NCBI GenBank assembly: GCA_016185755.1
Contig: JACPMX010000015.1
Span: 19,496 to 83,495, forward strand
DNA: 64,000 bases
Source: Candidatus Woesearchaeota archaeon
GTDB taxonomy: Archaea; Nanobdellota; Nanobdellia; Woesearchaeales; GW2011-AR4
Direction: 5' to 3'
The position numbers and the translations under genes are program-made. The notes below the pieces were generated by a model. It made no database searches, had not been told where the DNA came from, and saw only the letters and a program-made list of their open reading frames with translations. Shown here in pieces: positions 1-8,232 of this stretch (the first letter of the stretch is position 1; the number at the start of each line of letters is the position of its first letter).

Positions 1-281
1 TCATATCTTCCCGTGTATTCATTTAAAGAAATCCCTTCCTTATTGGCTCCTTTTATCGTCTTGTCATCAACATCAGTTATGTTCATGACATGCTTTACTT
101 TATAGCCTGAATATTTCAAATAACGCTTAAGGATATCACTACAAATGTAAGCCCGGAAGTTGCCGATGTGAGCGAAATCGTAAACCGTCGGGCCGCAAGT
201 GTACAATTTGACATTTTTGCCTTTAATTGGCTTAAAGATTTCTTTTTTTCTTGTCAACGTGTTATACAATTGCAATGGCAT
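1..281 (-). CDS. cysS: Cysteinyl-tRNA synthetase, N-terminal part (cut by window edge)
   Basis: The first 93 codons of a class I aminoacyl-tRNA synthetase that charges tRNA-Cys with cysteine in the cytoplasm. Translation from the ATG at 281 starts [14 protein letters not shown] and contains [15 protein letters not shown], which carries the zinc-ligand Cys and the HIGH-type ATP motif (HIGN here). ITDVDDKTI follows, as expected in CysRS. The gene runs off the left edge, so the KMSKS loop and anticodon-binding domain are not visible. The tRNA-Cys gene lies only about 50 nt upstream on the same strand, so charger and substrate may share a transcript. Confidence 0.95.
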   Translation of the reverse strand, partial: MPLQLYNTLTRKKEIFKPIKGKNVKLYTCGPTVYDFAHIGNFRAYICSDILKRYLKYSGYKVKHVMNITDVDDKTIKGANKEGISLNEYTGRY

Positions 282-331
282 TTTTATTAGAATTGTTCAG
301 TCAGTTTTTAATTCTTTTTATTGAAAAAAAG

Positions 332-446
332 AGCGAGGGATGGGATTCGAACCCATGAATAAGCGGGAATTGCGCAGTTCATCGCTTGTAAAAAGCTCAT
401 ATGGCTGCTTTGCAGCCGCTCCCCTTAACCGCTTGGGCACCCTCGC
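332..446 (-). tRNA. tRNA-Cys (GCA) with an intron of about 42 nt
   Basis: Read on the minus strand, a 7-bp acceptor stem (GCGAGGG/CCCTCGC) closes at 446 and 333, with U73 as discriminator, typical of tRNA-Cys. The T arm is ATGGG, loop TTCGAAT, CCCAT, and the variable loop has 5 nt. The anticodon stem AGCGG (420-416) pairs with CCGCT (366-362) only if about 42 nt between roughly 409 and 367 are removed. The loop then reads CTGCAAA, with U33 and anticodon GCA. An intron after position 37 is the canonical archaeal site. The exact splice points and bulge-helix-bulge could not be fixed by eye. Confidence 0.88.
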
Positions 447-569
447 ATCTAGCTAAAACAATGAAACAGAACTAGCAACAAAAATCACATCTATAATAAT
501 CTTGCCTAATCATGAATAGGATAAAACCCCGATGCATATATAAATGTTTATTTTTATTCATTCTTTCCC

Positions 570-671
570 TTATTTGTCCAGGCCGCGGCTGTTGAAGTCT
601 ACAGATTCCAAGCTCTCAAGGAATTCCTCGAATTCACGGTCCGCAGAGTTTAGTTTTGTCTTTTGTACCAA
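570..671 (-). CDS. Possible 33-aa protein, TTG start with strong Shine-Dalgarno
   Basis: A short minus-strand frame starting at TTG (671), preceded six bases upstream by GGAGGTG, a strong Shine-Dalgarno match. The product begins MVQKTKLNSADREFEEF and ends with a TAA at 570-572. It is rich in Glu, Asp and Ser and probably helical. The frame stays open upstream to a GTG at 680, so the start is uncertain. It follows a 23-aa frame that sits directly behind a TATA promoter, so both may be on one transcript. No family is recognised. Coding status is inferred only from the ribosome-binding site and composition. Confidence 0.35.
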   Translation of the reverse strand: MVQKTKLNSADREFEEFLESLESVDFNSRGLDK

Positions 672-720
672 TTTTAACACCTCCGAATTGTTTAGAAAAA
701 AAGTATGGTTAAAATCGGCA

Positions 721-792
721 TTAACACATCACATGATAGGCAGGCCTAAAACTATACAGAATGCTAATTCCCGCCCATGTGTTATTTGCCAT
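721..792 (-). CDS. Possible leaderless 23-aa peptide
   Basis: A minus-strand ATG at 792 opens a 23-codon frame that starts MANNTWAGISILYSF and stops with TAA at 721-723. The TATA element centred near 820 is about 28 nt upstream, the normal spacing for a leaderless archaeal start. The frame ends about 50 nt before the 33-aa frame with its own Shine-Dalgarno. It could be a leader peptide, a microprotein, or chance within a small RNA. Nothing in the sequence indicates a function. Confidence 0.25.
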   Translation of the reverse strand: MANNTWAGISILYSFRPAYHVMC

Positions 793-814
793 TTCTGGAA
801 TGCTTATAACAAGC

Positions 815-831
815 TTATATATAAACTTTTT
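815..831 (-). promoter_or_regulatory. BRE/TATA promoter, minus strand
   Basis: Minus-strand sequence AAAAAGTTTATATATAAG, an A-rich BRE followed by a TATA box, points toward the small frames at 792 and 671. Very similar elements occur near 27,700 and 61,555. It is the main recognisable signal in the stretch between the tRNA gene and 876. Confidence 0.55.
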
Positions 832-875
832 GTTTTCATGCCTTTTAGCTGTGCAATTTACTGCATTTGTAGCAT

Positions 876-2099
876 TTAGCTTTGCTGTTCCTGGCTCTGC
901 TGGTTCAGCTCGTTCAGCTGCCTCAATGACTCGCATGACTGCCTGAGGTGCTTGTTGCTTATCTTGTCGCACACAGAATAATCCTTGTTGTCCAGCACGA
1001 ATGTCATGTAGCACGAATCCCTCCTGCTGTCGGTCGATATGTCATTGCAAATGGAATTTTCATTTGTTTCTTTTGCTATAGTGGAATAGCACAGGTCCTT
1101 TATTCTTGGGTTGCTTATTTTCAGGCAAAATTCTTTGCTGCGCTGCACTTCCCCGATGTTGCCTATGCAGGTGTCTTTGAGATCGGGCACTTCAATGCCG
1201 TTGCACTGCTGCAATGCTTTTGCAGGGTCGACCCTTGCCAGCTCTTTTATATCGTCAAGAGTCTCGCTCGACATCAACAAAGGCGGCTCAGCTTTCTGGC
1301 AGTCGGAGCAGCTTCCTTTTTCCTGCTCTTCGCATATGCTGTTGCCGCAGCAGGGGAATATGGGCTTGTTTATGCACACATCATTCTCTGTTAAATCATC
1401 CGTGCATGGATTGTTGTCATTGCATTCAATGCTCTGCTTTTCGCATTCTTTGCAGGCTCCGCCGCAGTCAATTTTTTCTTCATCCTGGTTTTTCAGGCCG
1501 TCAAAGCAGGTTTCCTTCTTTGCGAAAGATGCGATTTTCACAGGCAGGGTTGCAACAGCTTTTTTGCCGTCGTATTCCACAATGACTCTCAGGATATAAT
1601 TGCCCGGCGCGGTGTCTTTTGGGATCAGCATTGTAGTCTGGGTGGACCCAAAAGTTTCTATAGCCCTTGTCTCTATTTTTTGGGTTATTATCCTGTTAGT
1701 GTTAGGCTCGATAACTTCCTGCTTTATGATTACATCATACCTTTTTGACGAGCCCAGGTTTGACAGTTCCTTGATGAAAGTAATGCTGCTTCCAGGCTCC
1801 GCAGTTGTTGTTATCGGCTCAAGGTTCAGGTCAAGAAGCTCTGACGGGGCTTTAGATGCGCCGAAATAAAAAAATGATGAAACCCCGAGCAATGAAATGA
1901 AAATGAATATAACCACAAGTGCAGTCGTGTGCGACAAATGAATTTCGTGCCTTATGGTTGTCCCGAAGATTGAGCCTATTGCATCATCAATTTCCCTGCC
2001 GGAATAGCCGTATTTCAGCAAAAAATTCCTTATCGTAGAAGCACTATAACCTTTTTGGGCAAACTCCCTGACATAATCTGCCAAGCTCTTTTTTTGCAT
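876..2099 (-). CDS. Membrane-anchored Cys-rich surface protein with UBA/HTH-like N-terminus
   Basis: A 407-aa protein of unknown function. Residues 1-50 form a small cytosolic helical domain (LADYVREFAQKGYSASTIR), followed by one membrane segment at about residues 57-78 (ALVVIFIFISLLGVSSFFYF). The exterior part has an Ig-like domain with proline-bounded strands, then a CFDGLKNQDEEKIDCGG motif and further Cys-rich segments to the C-terminus. That motif is familiar from DPANN surface proteins. Start chosen at ATG 2099 because a TATA element (ACATTTAAATAGG, near 2130) lies about 28 nt upstream; an in-frame start 25 codons earlier would sit upstream of that promoter. The many cysteines suggest disulfides outside the membrane. 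Confidence 0.75.
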   Translation of the reverse strand: MQKKSLADYVREFAQKGYSASTIRNFLLKYGYSGREIDDAIGSIFGTTIRHEIHLSHTTALVVIFIFISLLGVSSFFYFGASKAPSELLDLNLEPITTTAEPGSSITFIKELSNLGSSKRYDVIIKQEVIEPNTNRIITQKIETRAIETFGSTQTTMLIPKDTAPGNYILRVIVEYDGKKAVATLPVKIASFAKKETCFDGLKNQDEEKIDCGGACKECEKQSIECNDNNPCTDDLTENDVCINKPIFPCCGNSICEEQEKGSCSDCQKAEPPLLMSSETLDDIKELARVDPAKALQQCNGIEVPDLKDTCIGNIGEVQRSKEFCLKISNPRIKDLCYSTIAKETNENSICNDISTDSRRDSCYMTFVLDNKDYSVCDKISNKHLRQSCESLRQLNELNQQSQEQQS

Positions 2100-2181
2100 C
2101 AAAAGTTTTCTTTGATATATCCTATTTAAATGTTGTTGATGTAATTTCAAACATTGGCTTTTTGCACACTGCACTCTTAAT

Positions 2182-2262
2182 ATAAATACTTTATTTATGC
2201 TTTTTTTAGTATATTTTAAATACTTTTGATGTACTAAATTATTATATTAATACTTTATTTAT
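2182..2262. promoter_or_regulatory. Repeated palindromic operator candidates in AT-rich promoter region
   Basis: AATACTTTATTTAT occurs exactly at 2185-2198 and 2249-2262. The first copy extends to the perfect palindrome ATAAATA-CTT-TATTTAT (2182-2198); the second differs by one base. A related ATTAATACTT lies near 2309. The sites sit between divergent genes, directly before an RHH regulator gene, so they are plausible autoregulatory operators. In such AT-rich DNA chance similarity is possible. Confidence 0.4.
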
Positions 2263-2354
2263 ACTTAATTTAGCATAAAAATCTAAATCTATAATAATAA
2301 ACTTTAAATATTAATACTTAAATTAGGCTATATAATGTATATATTAAGGTAAAA

Positions 2355-2528
2355 ATGAGTATCCAAATACGAATTACTGTATCTAAGGAAATAAACAATC
2401 TGCTTGAAAGAGTTTCTAAGAAGCTTGGCAAGAAAAAATCAATGCTTGCCAGGGAGCTGATGGAGCAGAAGATGTACGATTTGGAATTGATACAGAAAGA
2501 GCTGAAGGAAATGGAAAAGGAAAAATGA
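2355..2528 (+). CDS. Ribbon-helix-helix regulator, 57 aa
   Basis: A small DNA-binding protein beginning MSIQIRITVSKEINNLLERV. The pattern of a short beta strand (IQIRITV) and two helices with KKKSMLARELMEQK fits the ribbon-helix-helix (MetJ/Arc/CopG) fold, which binds palindromic operators as a dimer of dimers. A charged helix (KELKEMEKEK) forms the C-terminus. Its TGA overlaps the ATG of the next gene in ATGA, so it is the first gene of surface operon 1 and probably controls it. Palindromic repeats lie just upstream. Family assignment is by pattern only. Confidence 0.72.
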   Translation: MSIQIRITVSKEINNLLERVSKKLGKKKSMLARELMEQKMYDLELIQKELKEMEKEK

Positions 2529-4660
2529 ATTTTCAAAAAAAATCCCAGACATCGATATTCATGATAATGGGGCTTATAATCATAATAGGCGGAGTCATAT
2601 TCTTCTACTCCACGCAAAAAATCAAGGAGCCGTTCGAGCCGGAAATAAATATCGTGCAGGAGGAGATTCCGCTTGAATTCTCTCCGATAAGGGAATACGC
2701 AAATTCGTGCATTTATTCTGTGGGTGTTGATGGCCTGAAAATAATGGGCGAGCAGGGCGGCTACATCAGCTTTTCGGACAGGAGCCTTAACAGGGAGCAG
2801 TTCACAATAACACAGAACCCGACTGAAAGCGATGCCGTTATTTTTGCAAAAGAGTCTGAACTGAAAATTCCTTACTGGTGGTACCTTAAGTCGGCAAACA
2901 GCTGCAGGGGAGACTGCAGGTTTGCATCCAAAAGGCCCGAATTAAGGCAGGCAGACAATTCAATCGAGAAGCAGCTCGAGCGCTACATCGACCTGAAGCT
3001 GAAAGAATGCATCAATAATTTCGAGCCTTTTGCCGCGCAGGGAATCAAGGTAAGCGAGTCGGGAAAAATAAAAACGGACGTGACAATAGGCCCGGATGAA
3101 GTTATTGTAATTGTTGATTACCCTTTAAACGCGGAAAGCGGGGATGCAAAATCGAAGCTCAGCCAGTTTGTCGTCAGGCTTCCTGTCAATCTCGACAGGG
3201 TGTACGAGCTTGCAACAAAGATAACCAACATGGAAATGAAGCACCGCTATCTTGAGAAGCATGCGCTTAACCTTGTTGTTGCATTCTCGGGAGTAAGCGG
3301 GGAAAAGCTGCCCCCGATGTCGGACATGCAGTTCAAGTTCGGAAGCTCGACGAGCTGGAAAAAAACGGATGTAAAAAACAAGATAACATCATTGCTGATT
3401 TCCTACGTTCCATTGTTCCAGGTGGACGGCACTTACAATTACGAGAGAAACACGTTCAACTCGGAGCTGAAGCAGAGGCTTTATGACTCTACAATAATTC
3501 CCGTGGCCAACAGCTCCTTCAGGGACTTGTCGGCTTATTTCACCTATCTTGACTTCTGGCCTGCTTATTTTGACTTGAACTGCAAAGGGGAAAAATGCAT
3601 GCCGAGCTCGGCAAACAGCCTTATTTCGATGTTCGGAATACAACAGTACAGGTTTGCCTATGACTTGTCATTCCCTGTTCTTGTGGAAATCCAGGATCCG
3701 TTTGCACTGAACGGCAAGGGCTACACATTCAGTTTCTTCCTTGAAGGGAATGTCAGGAACAACAAGCCCATGCCTGCTGATTTTGCGCCTTTGGAAATGG
3801 CGTCGCTTTCCGAAAGCTCGCTTCTTTGCGATGCAAGGACAAGCGGCAACATAACCGTGAATGTTGCAAATGCCGCAACGAGAAAGCCGGTTGATGACGC
3901 GCAGGTGCTTTACACAGTTGCCGGCGAGAGCTGCTTTATCGGCTCAACAAATGCAGAGGGCATGCTGATTGAGCAGTTTCCTACAGGCGTAGGTGGCTTT
4001 TTGACTTTTGTAAGGGACGGCTACGTGGGAAAATCGGCCGAGTTTGACGCAAGGCCAAAGACAAGCGATGCGGTAAAAGTGGAGCTGCAGCCAATCCACG
4101 CAAAAAAGCTCATTGTCAAAAAGAAAAATGTGGCCAAGACAGCAAGCGGGTGGCAGTTTGTTGATTCGCCTGTTGATTTGACCAGCAGGGAAAGCGCCAC
4201 TGTTACTTTGACTAGATACGGGGAAAATGAGCTGGACCTGCCGGCAATTGCAAATTATGAAGGAAGCCAAAAAGAGCCGAGCGAGATAGAAATAGCGGCG
4301 GGAAATTACGCTGCTGAAATAAACCTGGTGCTTGATGAAAGGATAATAATTCCGGAGAAGCAGAAATGCGTGAAGAAGGATATCTTCGGCGCAAAAGAAT
4401 GCTTCACAATACCAAAAATTGACTTTGGCGAGAAGTCCACGCCCGGCCAGGAAACTTTTCCCGAAGGCGGCCTTAAGCTGAATTTCACGATAAATGCCGA
4501 TGAGCTGGAAAGCCACGAGGCAATAGTGCTCTACGCAGTCAGCATAGACCTTGCCAGCGTTCCGGAGCAAAACAGGATTGTAGAGGACGTAGAGCAGATT
4601 GGCAAGATAGAGGAGTACTCAAAAACATACCAATTGGCCTTGCAGCCAAAATTCCAATGA
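2525..4660 (+). CDS. Pilin-like N-anchored surface protein, operon 1 (paralogue of 16047-17972)
   Basis: A 711-aa protein of unknown function. The N-terminus (KKSQTSIFMIMGLIIIIGG) has a basic lead, a Gln and one hydrophobic segment, resembling an archaeal class III (prepilin-type) signal or a plain N-terminal anchor. The long exterior region contains IPYWW (about residue 117), CINNFEPFA (about 160), VDYPL and VYELA. These four motifs recur in the same order in the operon 2 protein, so the two are paralogues. A conserved Cys at residue 62 (YANSCIY) matters for the comparison with operon 2. The C-terminal half has Ig-like beta segments. It overlaps both neighbours by ATGA. Membrane topology is predicted, not shown. 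Confidence 0.7.
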   Translation: MNFQKKSQTSIFMIMGLIIIIGGVIFFYSTQKIKEPFEPEINIVQEEIPLEFSPIREYANSCIYSVGVDGLKIMGEQGGYISFSDRSLNREQFTITQNPTESDAVIFAKESELKIPYWWYLKSANSCRGDCRFASKRPELRQADNSIEKQLERYIDLKLKECINNFEPFAAQGIKVSESGKIKTDVTIGPDEVIVIVDYPLNAESGDAKSKLSQFVVRLPVNLDRVYELATKITNMEMKHRYLEKHALNLVVAFSGVSGEKLPPMSDMQFKFGSSTSWKKTDVKNKITSLLISYVPLFQVDGTYNYERNTFNSELKQRLYDSTIIPVANSSFRDLSAYFTYLDFWPAYFDLNCKGEKCMPSSANSLISMFGIQQYRFAYDLSFPVLVEIQDPFALNGKGYTFSFFLEGNVRNNKPMPADFAPLEMASLSESSLLCDARTSGNITVNVANAATRKPVDDAQVLYTVAGESCFIGSTNAEGMLIEQFPTGVGGFLTFVRDGYVGKSAEFDARPKTSDAVKVELQPIHAKKLIVKKKNVAKTASGWQFVDSPVDLTSRESATVTLTRYGENELDLPAIANYEGSQKEPSEIEIAAGNYAAEINLVLDERIIIPEKQKCVKKDIFGAKECFTIPKIDFGEKSTPGQETFPEGGLKLNFTINADELESHEAIVLYAVSIDLASVPEQNRIVEDVEQIGKIEEYSKTYQLALQPKFQ

Positions 4661-4806
4661 ACATCATAAAAATAACAGTAGTGGCTAAAAGGGAATTTTC
4701 AGAGCATTATGAGGTAAGGGAGTACAGGAAGCATGCTTCCGAGCAGCTTGTCGTAAGGAAATACGCAATGGGCATCGGCAAGCTTGTTGTTGACGAAGAA
4801 AGATAA
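4657..4806 (+). CDS. 49-aa basic protein of unknown function
   Basis: A 49-codon frame starting MNIIKITVVAKREFSEHYE and ending with GKLVVDEER. It starts in an ATGA overlap with the end of the pilin-like gene and stops two bases before the ATG of the next gene, so it fits precisely into the operon. Composition is mixed and charged, with no membrane segment. Operon 2 has no homologous counterpart. Translational coupling and spacing support that it is real; its function is unknown. Confidence 0.55.
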   Translation: MNIIKITVVAKREFSEHYEVREYRKHASEQLVVRKYAMGIGKLVVDEER

Positions 4807-4807
4807 A

Positions 4808-7800
4808 ATGAACAAGGAAAAATATTTGGGAGTTGTCGCATCGTTTTTGATAGTCCTTGTGCTTACAATTCCATTCTACACAACAGTAGTTTACGCAGCA
4901 ATAAGCAGCGTAAGCATCAGGGGAGGCGACGGAATAGAAGGCTTTGCAAAGGCAAATGATTTCCTGAACGTGAATGTGCAGGCGTCGATAGCCGGGGATT
5001 CAATAACAAATAACCAGGTTGTTCTCGGCTCATCCACTCAGTTTGACAAGTGTGTTCCTTCTGCAAACAACGGCTCTGAATGCACCCTGAGGTTTCCGGG
5101 CAACGGCACAGAATCTTTTGATCCAAAATCAGCTGCCTTCACAGTAAATTTGTTCAAGGATGACAGCTCTCTTGACGATTCGAAATCAGGCAGCATAACA
5201 ATAGACAACAAAGCTCCCCAGGTCAAGCTTAGCTCCCAGCCAAAATTCTCGTCGCAGCAGAATGTTGTTATTGAATATGATGTCACGGATCTCTCATGCG
5301 ATGACCCAAGCTGCAGCGGCAAATGTGTAGGGTTAAAAAATATAGAATTATACACAAAAGACGGCGCATTCAAGCAGGCCATTGACCCTGCAACGAGCAG
5401 CTGCAATGCAAAATCAAGCATAAGCATAGACTCCAAGATATTCAATGACGGGAAAAATTCAGTTTTCGCAAAAGCGACTGACAAGTTCAATCAGGTATCA
5501 TCGGAAACATCTGCAACATTTGATGTTGACAGCACAGGCCCCTCAATTATTGCAGGCTCATTCGAGATTTTAAGGAAGGGGATCAGCATCAGCACATTTT
5601 CTTCAGCGGGGATTAATGTTGATGTTGCGGTTAACATATCGGGAAATAGCCTGGATTTGAATTCTGTAAGGGCAGATTTGTCCGAATTGAATCCGTCACA
5701 AAACCTCAAAAATGTTAAAGCCTCGTGCTCTATTGATAGCGTTAGCAGGTGCAAGTGGAGCATTGAATTAAACCCCGGCACAGGCGGCCTCAAAACCATA
5801 GCAATAAATGCTTCTGACGTATCTGGAAACAAGGAAAGCGCAGCAATAACAAAATTCCTTTCCATTGATGAAACAGGGCCCGTTGTTTTGTCTTTGTCCA
5901 CAGGCACGGAACAAAACGTTGCAAAGGCAAGCGGGAATACTGTAATTGCTGAATTTGAAGAAGCAACGGGCTTAGTGCCCGAGGATGTATTTTTAAATGT
6001 TGGCAGCAGCAAAATAAAGGCAACTAGCTGCGGCAAAGAGGCTAACTGGTTCTGCATTTGGAACAATGTTAATTTTGCCGGCGCTGCCAGTGTGTCGGTG
6101 GATCACGAATCCCTGGACATTCTTGGCATTGATGCAGCAGGCGACATATCCCTTGATGTAATAGTAGATGCGCAGCTTCCTGTGCTTAAAAGCATCAACA
6201 TAACCAATGTAGGCGGCTTGGCGCAGGCATTTCCCGGATTCGCGAAAATAGGGGATAAAATCTCTGTCGTTGCAAACATGACAGAAGAAAATGACCTTTC
6301 AGCCACAGCTGACTTTTCAAAATTCATAAGCGGGGCTTCAAATGTAGCAGGCCAATGCGAGAGGATACAGGCTGATGAGCACATATGCACCTGGCTCACT
6401 GAATCCATCAACCTTCAGGCTTCCGATGTCATAACCTTCAATTTCAGCGACGATGCCGGAAACACGCTGATTCTCACAAGGTCTTTCAAGACTTTTGGAG
6501 TTGAGAATGCGACAGTGCCTGACTTCTGGAGCAACACAGTTGACTGCTCTCCAGCAACAATAGACAGGGAGCTTGGGCCGCTGTTAAACCAGCGGGTATT
6601 CTGCCAGGTAAGCCTGAGGCAAAAATCAGGCACAAAGGCAGTTTCAACAATATTTATCGGGCCTGCCGCCTGCTCCGGTGATTCCTCAATTATACAAAGC
6701 GTTGATACTTTGAAGACAGAAGTCGGAAGCTCTTCGCCTGTAATAAAAGTAACGCTGAAAAAGGATGACTTCAAAATAAACAATGCAAGCCTATCCTGCT
6801 CATTTAATATATTCTCGAAAATAGGCAGCTCGACAACCGTAACAAAAAACCCTGAAATCGAGAATGTAAAGATAAGCCTTGCATTTTCCAATTTGCCTCT
6901 TGGAGAATTAAGCGAGGAAGTTAAGGGCAAAATAAAAGAAGCTAAAGAAGACGCGGAAGGAATCTGGGAAATCATAGGAGTTATGAACAAGATTGTGTTC
7001 TATGCGAAGAAGATATGCAGCTTGTTTGGTACTTTGTACAACATCATCTCAATTCTGTTTTCTGTTGCCCTTTTGCTCGGTTATTCAAAAGAAGCTTGTG
7101 AAAATTTACCATATATTGGATGGATTTGCAGGGGCGCGCTCCAGCCAACCGCGACTGCGACTTGTGTAACTGAGAGCAGTGTAAGGGACACCACGCAGGA
7201 AGGCCTCATCGGATATGGCCAAAAATTCTGCAGGTTTGTGAATTGCCAGTGGAATCCTGAATTTATTGAGAAATATTGGTCAGGGCCTGTAAAGAACACA
7301 CTGAATAATCTCCCGCTCACCAAGTACATTAGTAAAGATATTACACAATATATGGATCCAAAATCCAATTTGATTGTTGCAACAGCATTCGCATGCCTTC
7401 CCGGAATTATATACGGCTTGGATAAATACAGGCAAATCAAATGCCTGTATGCAGATTGCCTGCAAAATGCTGTTGGAAAGGAAGGGTTGCCGGTGACTGC
7501 ATGCGAGGATCAAAAAACATATGCAACCTGCAAATATATCACGGGGGAGATATTTGCAATAATTCCTTATACTGCATTCATTGATCATTTCATGGGATTG
7601 GTAAAAAATGCTTTATCAAATCCGTTCTCTGCCCTTGGAGCCGGAATATCGGCCTTGTGCTGGTCGTTCTGTAAATTTGAGCTTCCGGGCGCAACAGCTC
7701 TTTACCAAGGATGCGAATTCGTAAAGCTATTCTCAACAATGGGCGTAGTGTTAGGGGAAATTAAAGGAATTATAGATCAAGGCTTCCAGATAAGGGAGGA

Positions 7801-7891
7801 TTACTGCTCAAGGCTGGATGATGAGGAAGACGATAAAAAAGATGATAAAAAAGATGAAGAGCTTACAAAAACAAGCGGGGCAAAGACATGA
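4808..7891 (+). CDS. Secreted/membrane Ig-like repeat protein with helical C-terminal membrane module
   Basis: A 1027-aa protein. Residues 1-31 form a signal peptide (KEKYLGVVASFLIVLVLTIPFYTT). Several Ig-like beta domains follow, with repeated D-x-TGP-type joints and paired cysteines, up to about residue 640. The rest is helical, with hydrophobic segments (ISILFSVALLLGYS, LIVATAFACLPGIIYG, IFAIIPYTAFI) and many cysteines. The tail is a charged DDEEDDKKDDKKDE run. The helical core pattern DP...VAT..C..GI...L...I...CL recurs in the 2203-aa operon 2 protein, indicating a shared module. ATG 4808 was preferred over an in-frame start 8 codons earlier because it follows the stop of the 49-aa gene and starts the signal peptide. 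Confidence 0.7.
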   Translation: MNKEKYLGVVASFLIVLVLTIPFYTTVVYAAISSVSIRGGDGIEGFAKANDFLNVNVQASIAGDSITNNQVVLGSSTQFDKCVPSANNGSECTLRFPGNGTESFDPKSAAFTVNLFKDDSSLDDSKSGSITIDNKAPQVKLSSQPKFSSQQNVVIEYDVTDLSCDDPSCSGKCVGLKNIELYTKDGAFKQAIDPATSSCNAKSSISIDSKIFNDGKNSVFAKATDKFNQVSSETSATFDVDSTGPSIIAGSFEILRKGISISTFSSAGINVDVAVNISGNSLDLNSVRADLSELNPSQNLKNVKASCSIDSVSRCKWSIELNPGTGGLKTIAINASDVSGNKESAAITKFLSIDETGPVVLSLSTGTEQNVAKASGNTVIAEFEEATGLVPEDVFLNVGSSKIKATSCGKEANWFCIWNNVNFAGAASVSVDHESLDILGIDAAGDISLDVIVDAQLPVLKSINITNVGGLAQAFPGFAKIGDKISVVANMTEENDLSATADFSKFISGASNVAGQCERIQADEHICTWLTESINLQASDVITFNFSDDAGNTLILTRSFKTFGVENATVPDFWSNTVDCSPATIDRELGPLLNQRVFCQVSLRQKSGTKAVSTIFIGPAACSGDSSIIQSVDTLKTEVGSSSPVIKVTLKKDDFKINNASLSCSFNIFSKIGSSTTVTKNPEIENVKISLAFSNLPLGELSEEVKGKIKEAKEDAEGIWEIIGVMNKIVFYAKKICSLFGTLYNIISILFSVALLLGYSKEACENLPYIGWICRGALQPTATATCVTESSVRDTTQEGLIGYGQKFCRFVNCQWNPEFIEKYWSGPVKNTLNNLPLTKYISKDITQYMDPKSNLIVATAFACLPGIIYGLDKYRQIKCLYADCLQNAVGKEGLPVTACEDQKTYATCKYITGEIFAIIPYTAFIDHFMGLVKNALSNPFSALGAGISALCWSFCKFELPGATALYQGCEFVKLFSTMGVVLGEIKGIIDQGFQIREDYCSRLDDEEDDKKDDKKDEELTKTSGAKT

Positions 7892-8232
7892 ATAAATCAG
7901 GCGAGAAATTCGGAATTGGATTGTTCATTGTATTGGCCGCTATGTCAGTTTCGCTGATTTCTTTCATGACAGAAGAGAGCAAAATAACTGGATTTGTCAG
8001 TTACGAAGCCAATAATCTTGATTTATTGGAGTTTGACGATATGAAATCGCTTGGGTACATGGCTTCCGGAAATTATTACATTGACGGTGAAGGAATTGTC
8101 TACTGGACTGATGATGAGGACAAGCCTGCAGTGGCTATGGTGAAATCAGTAAGCGAGAGCGAGAAAAGCAGGCACATCTACATTGATGATGAAGGAAGAA
8201 TCGGCTATGTTTTGGATGTGAACGAAAAATGA
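7888..8232 (+). CDS. 114-aa anchored protein resembling the N-terminus of the next gene product
   Basis: A short protein with an N-terminal membrane/signal segment (FGIGLFIVLAAMSVSLISF), then SKITGFVSYEANN and a compact beta domain. The domain pattern, G-Y-Y-I-DGEGIVYW followed by IYIDDEGRIGYV, resembles residues 55-120 of the following 2227-aa protein (GWYRIVNGYVFYLE ... GIDEDGTIFFD). Both also share an N-terminal anchor followed by an ITGFV/ITANVV segment. It overlaps both neighbours by ATGA. It may be a free single-domain copy of the large protein's first module. Function unknown. Confidence 0.6.
   Translation: MNKSGEKFGIGLFIVLAAMSVSLISFMTEESKITGFVSYEANNLDLLEFDDMKSLGYMASGNYYIDGEGIVYWTDDEDKPAVAMVKSVSESEKSRHIYIDDEGRIGYVLDVNEK

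Noticed and set aside
394..414. Hairpin GGCTGC-AAA-GCAGCC in the tRNA gene as a separate element
   Set aside because: It overlaps the anticodon loop and intron start, so it is part of the pre-tRNA rather than an independent feature.
332..446. Reading the tRNA as a type II Leu/Ser tRNA with long variable arm
   Set aside because: No long variable stem pairs next to the T arm, while removing an intron gives a perfect anticodon stem, GCA anticodon and U73.
699..706. Run of seven T on the minus strand as a terminator of the 23-aa frame
   Set aside because: No stable stem precedes it.
3944..4570. Long minus-strand open frame inside the operon 1 pilin-like gene
   Set aside because: It is antisense to a strongly coding gene with paralogue support, and its composition is that of a mirrored frame.
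5491..6066. Minus-strand open frame inside the Ig-repeat gene
   Set aside because: Shadow of the plus-strand gene; no promoter, ribosome site or recognisable domain.
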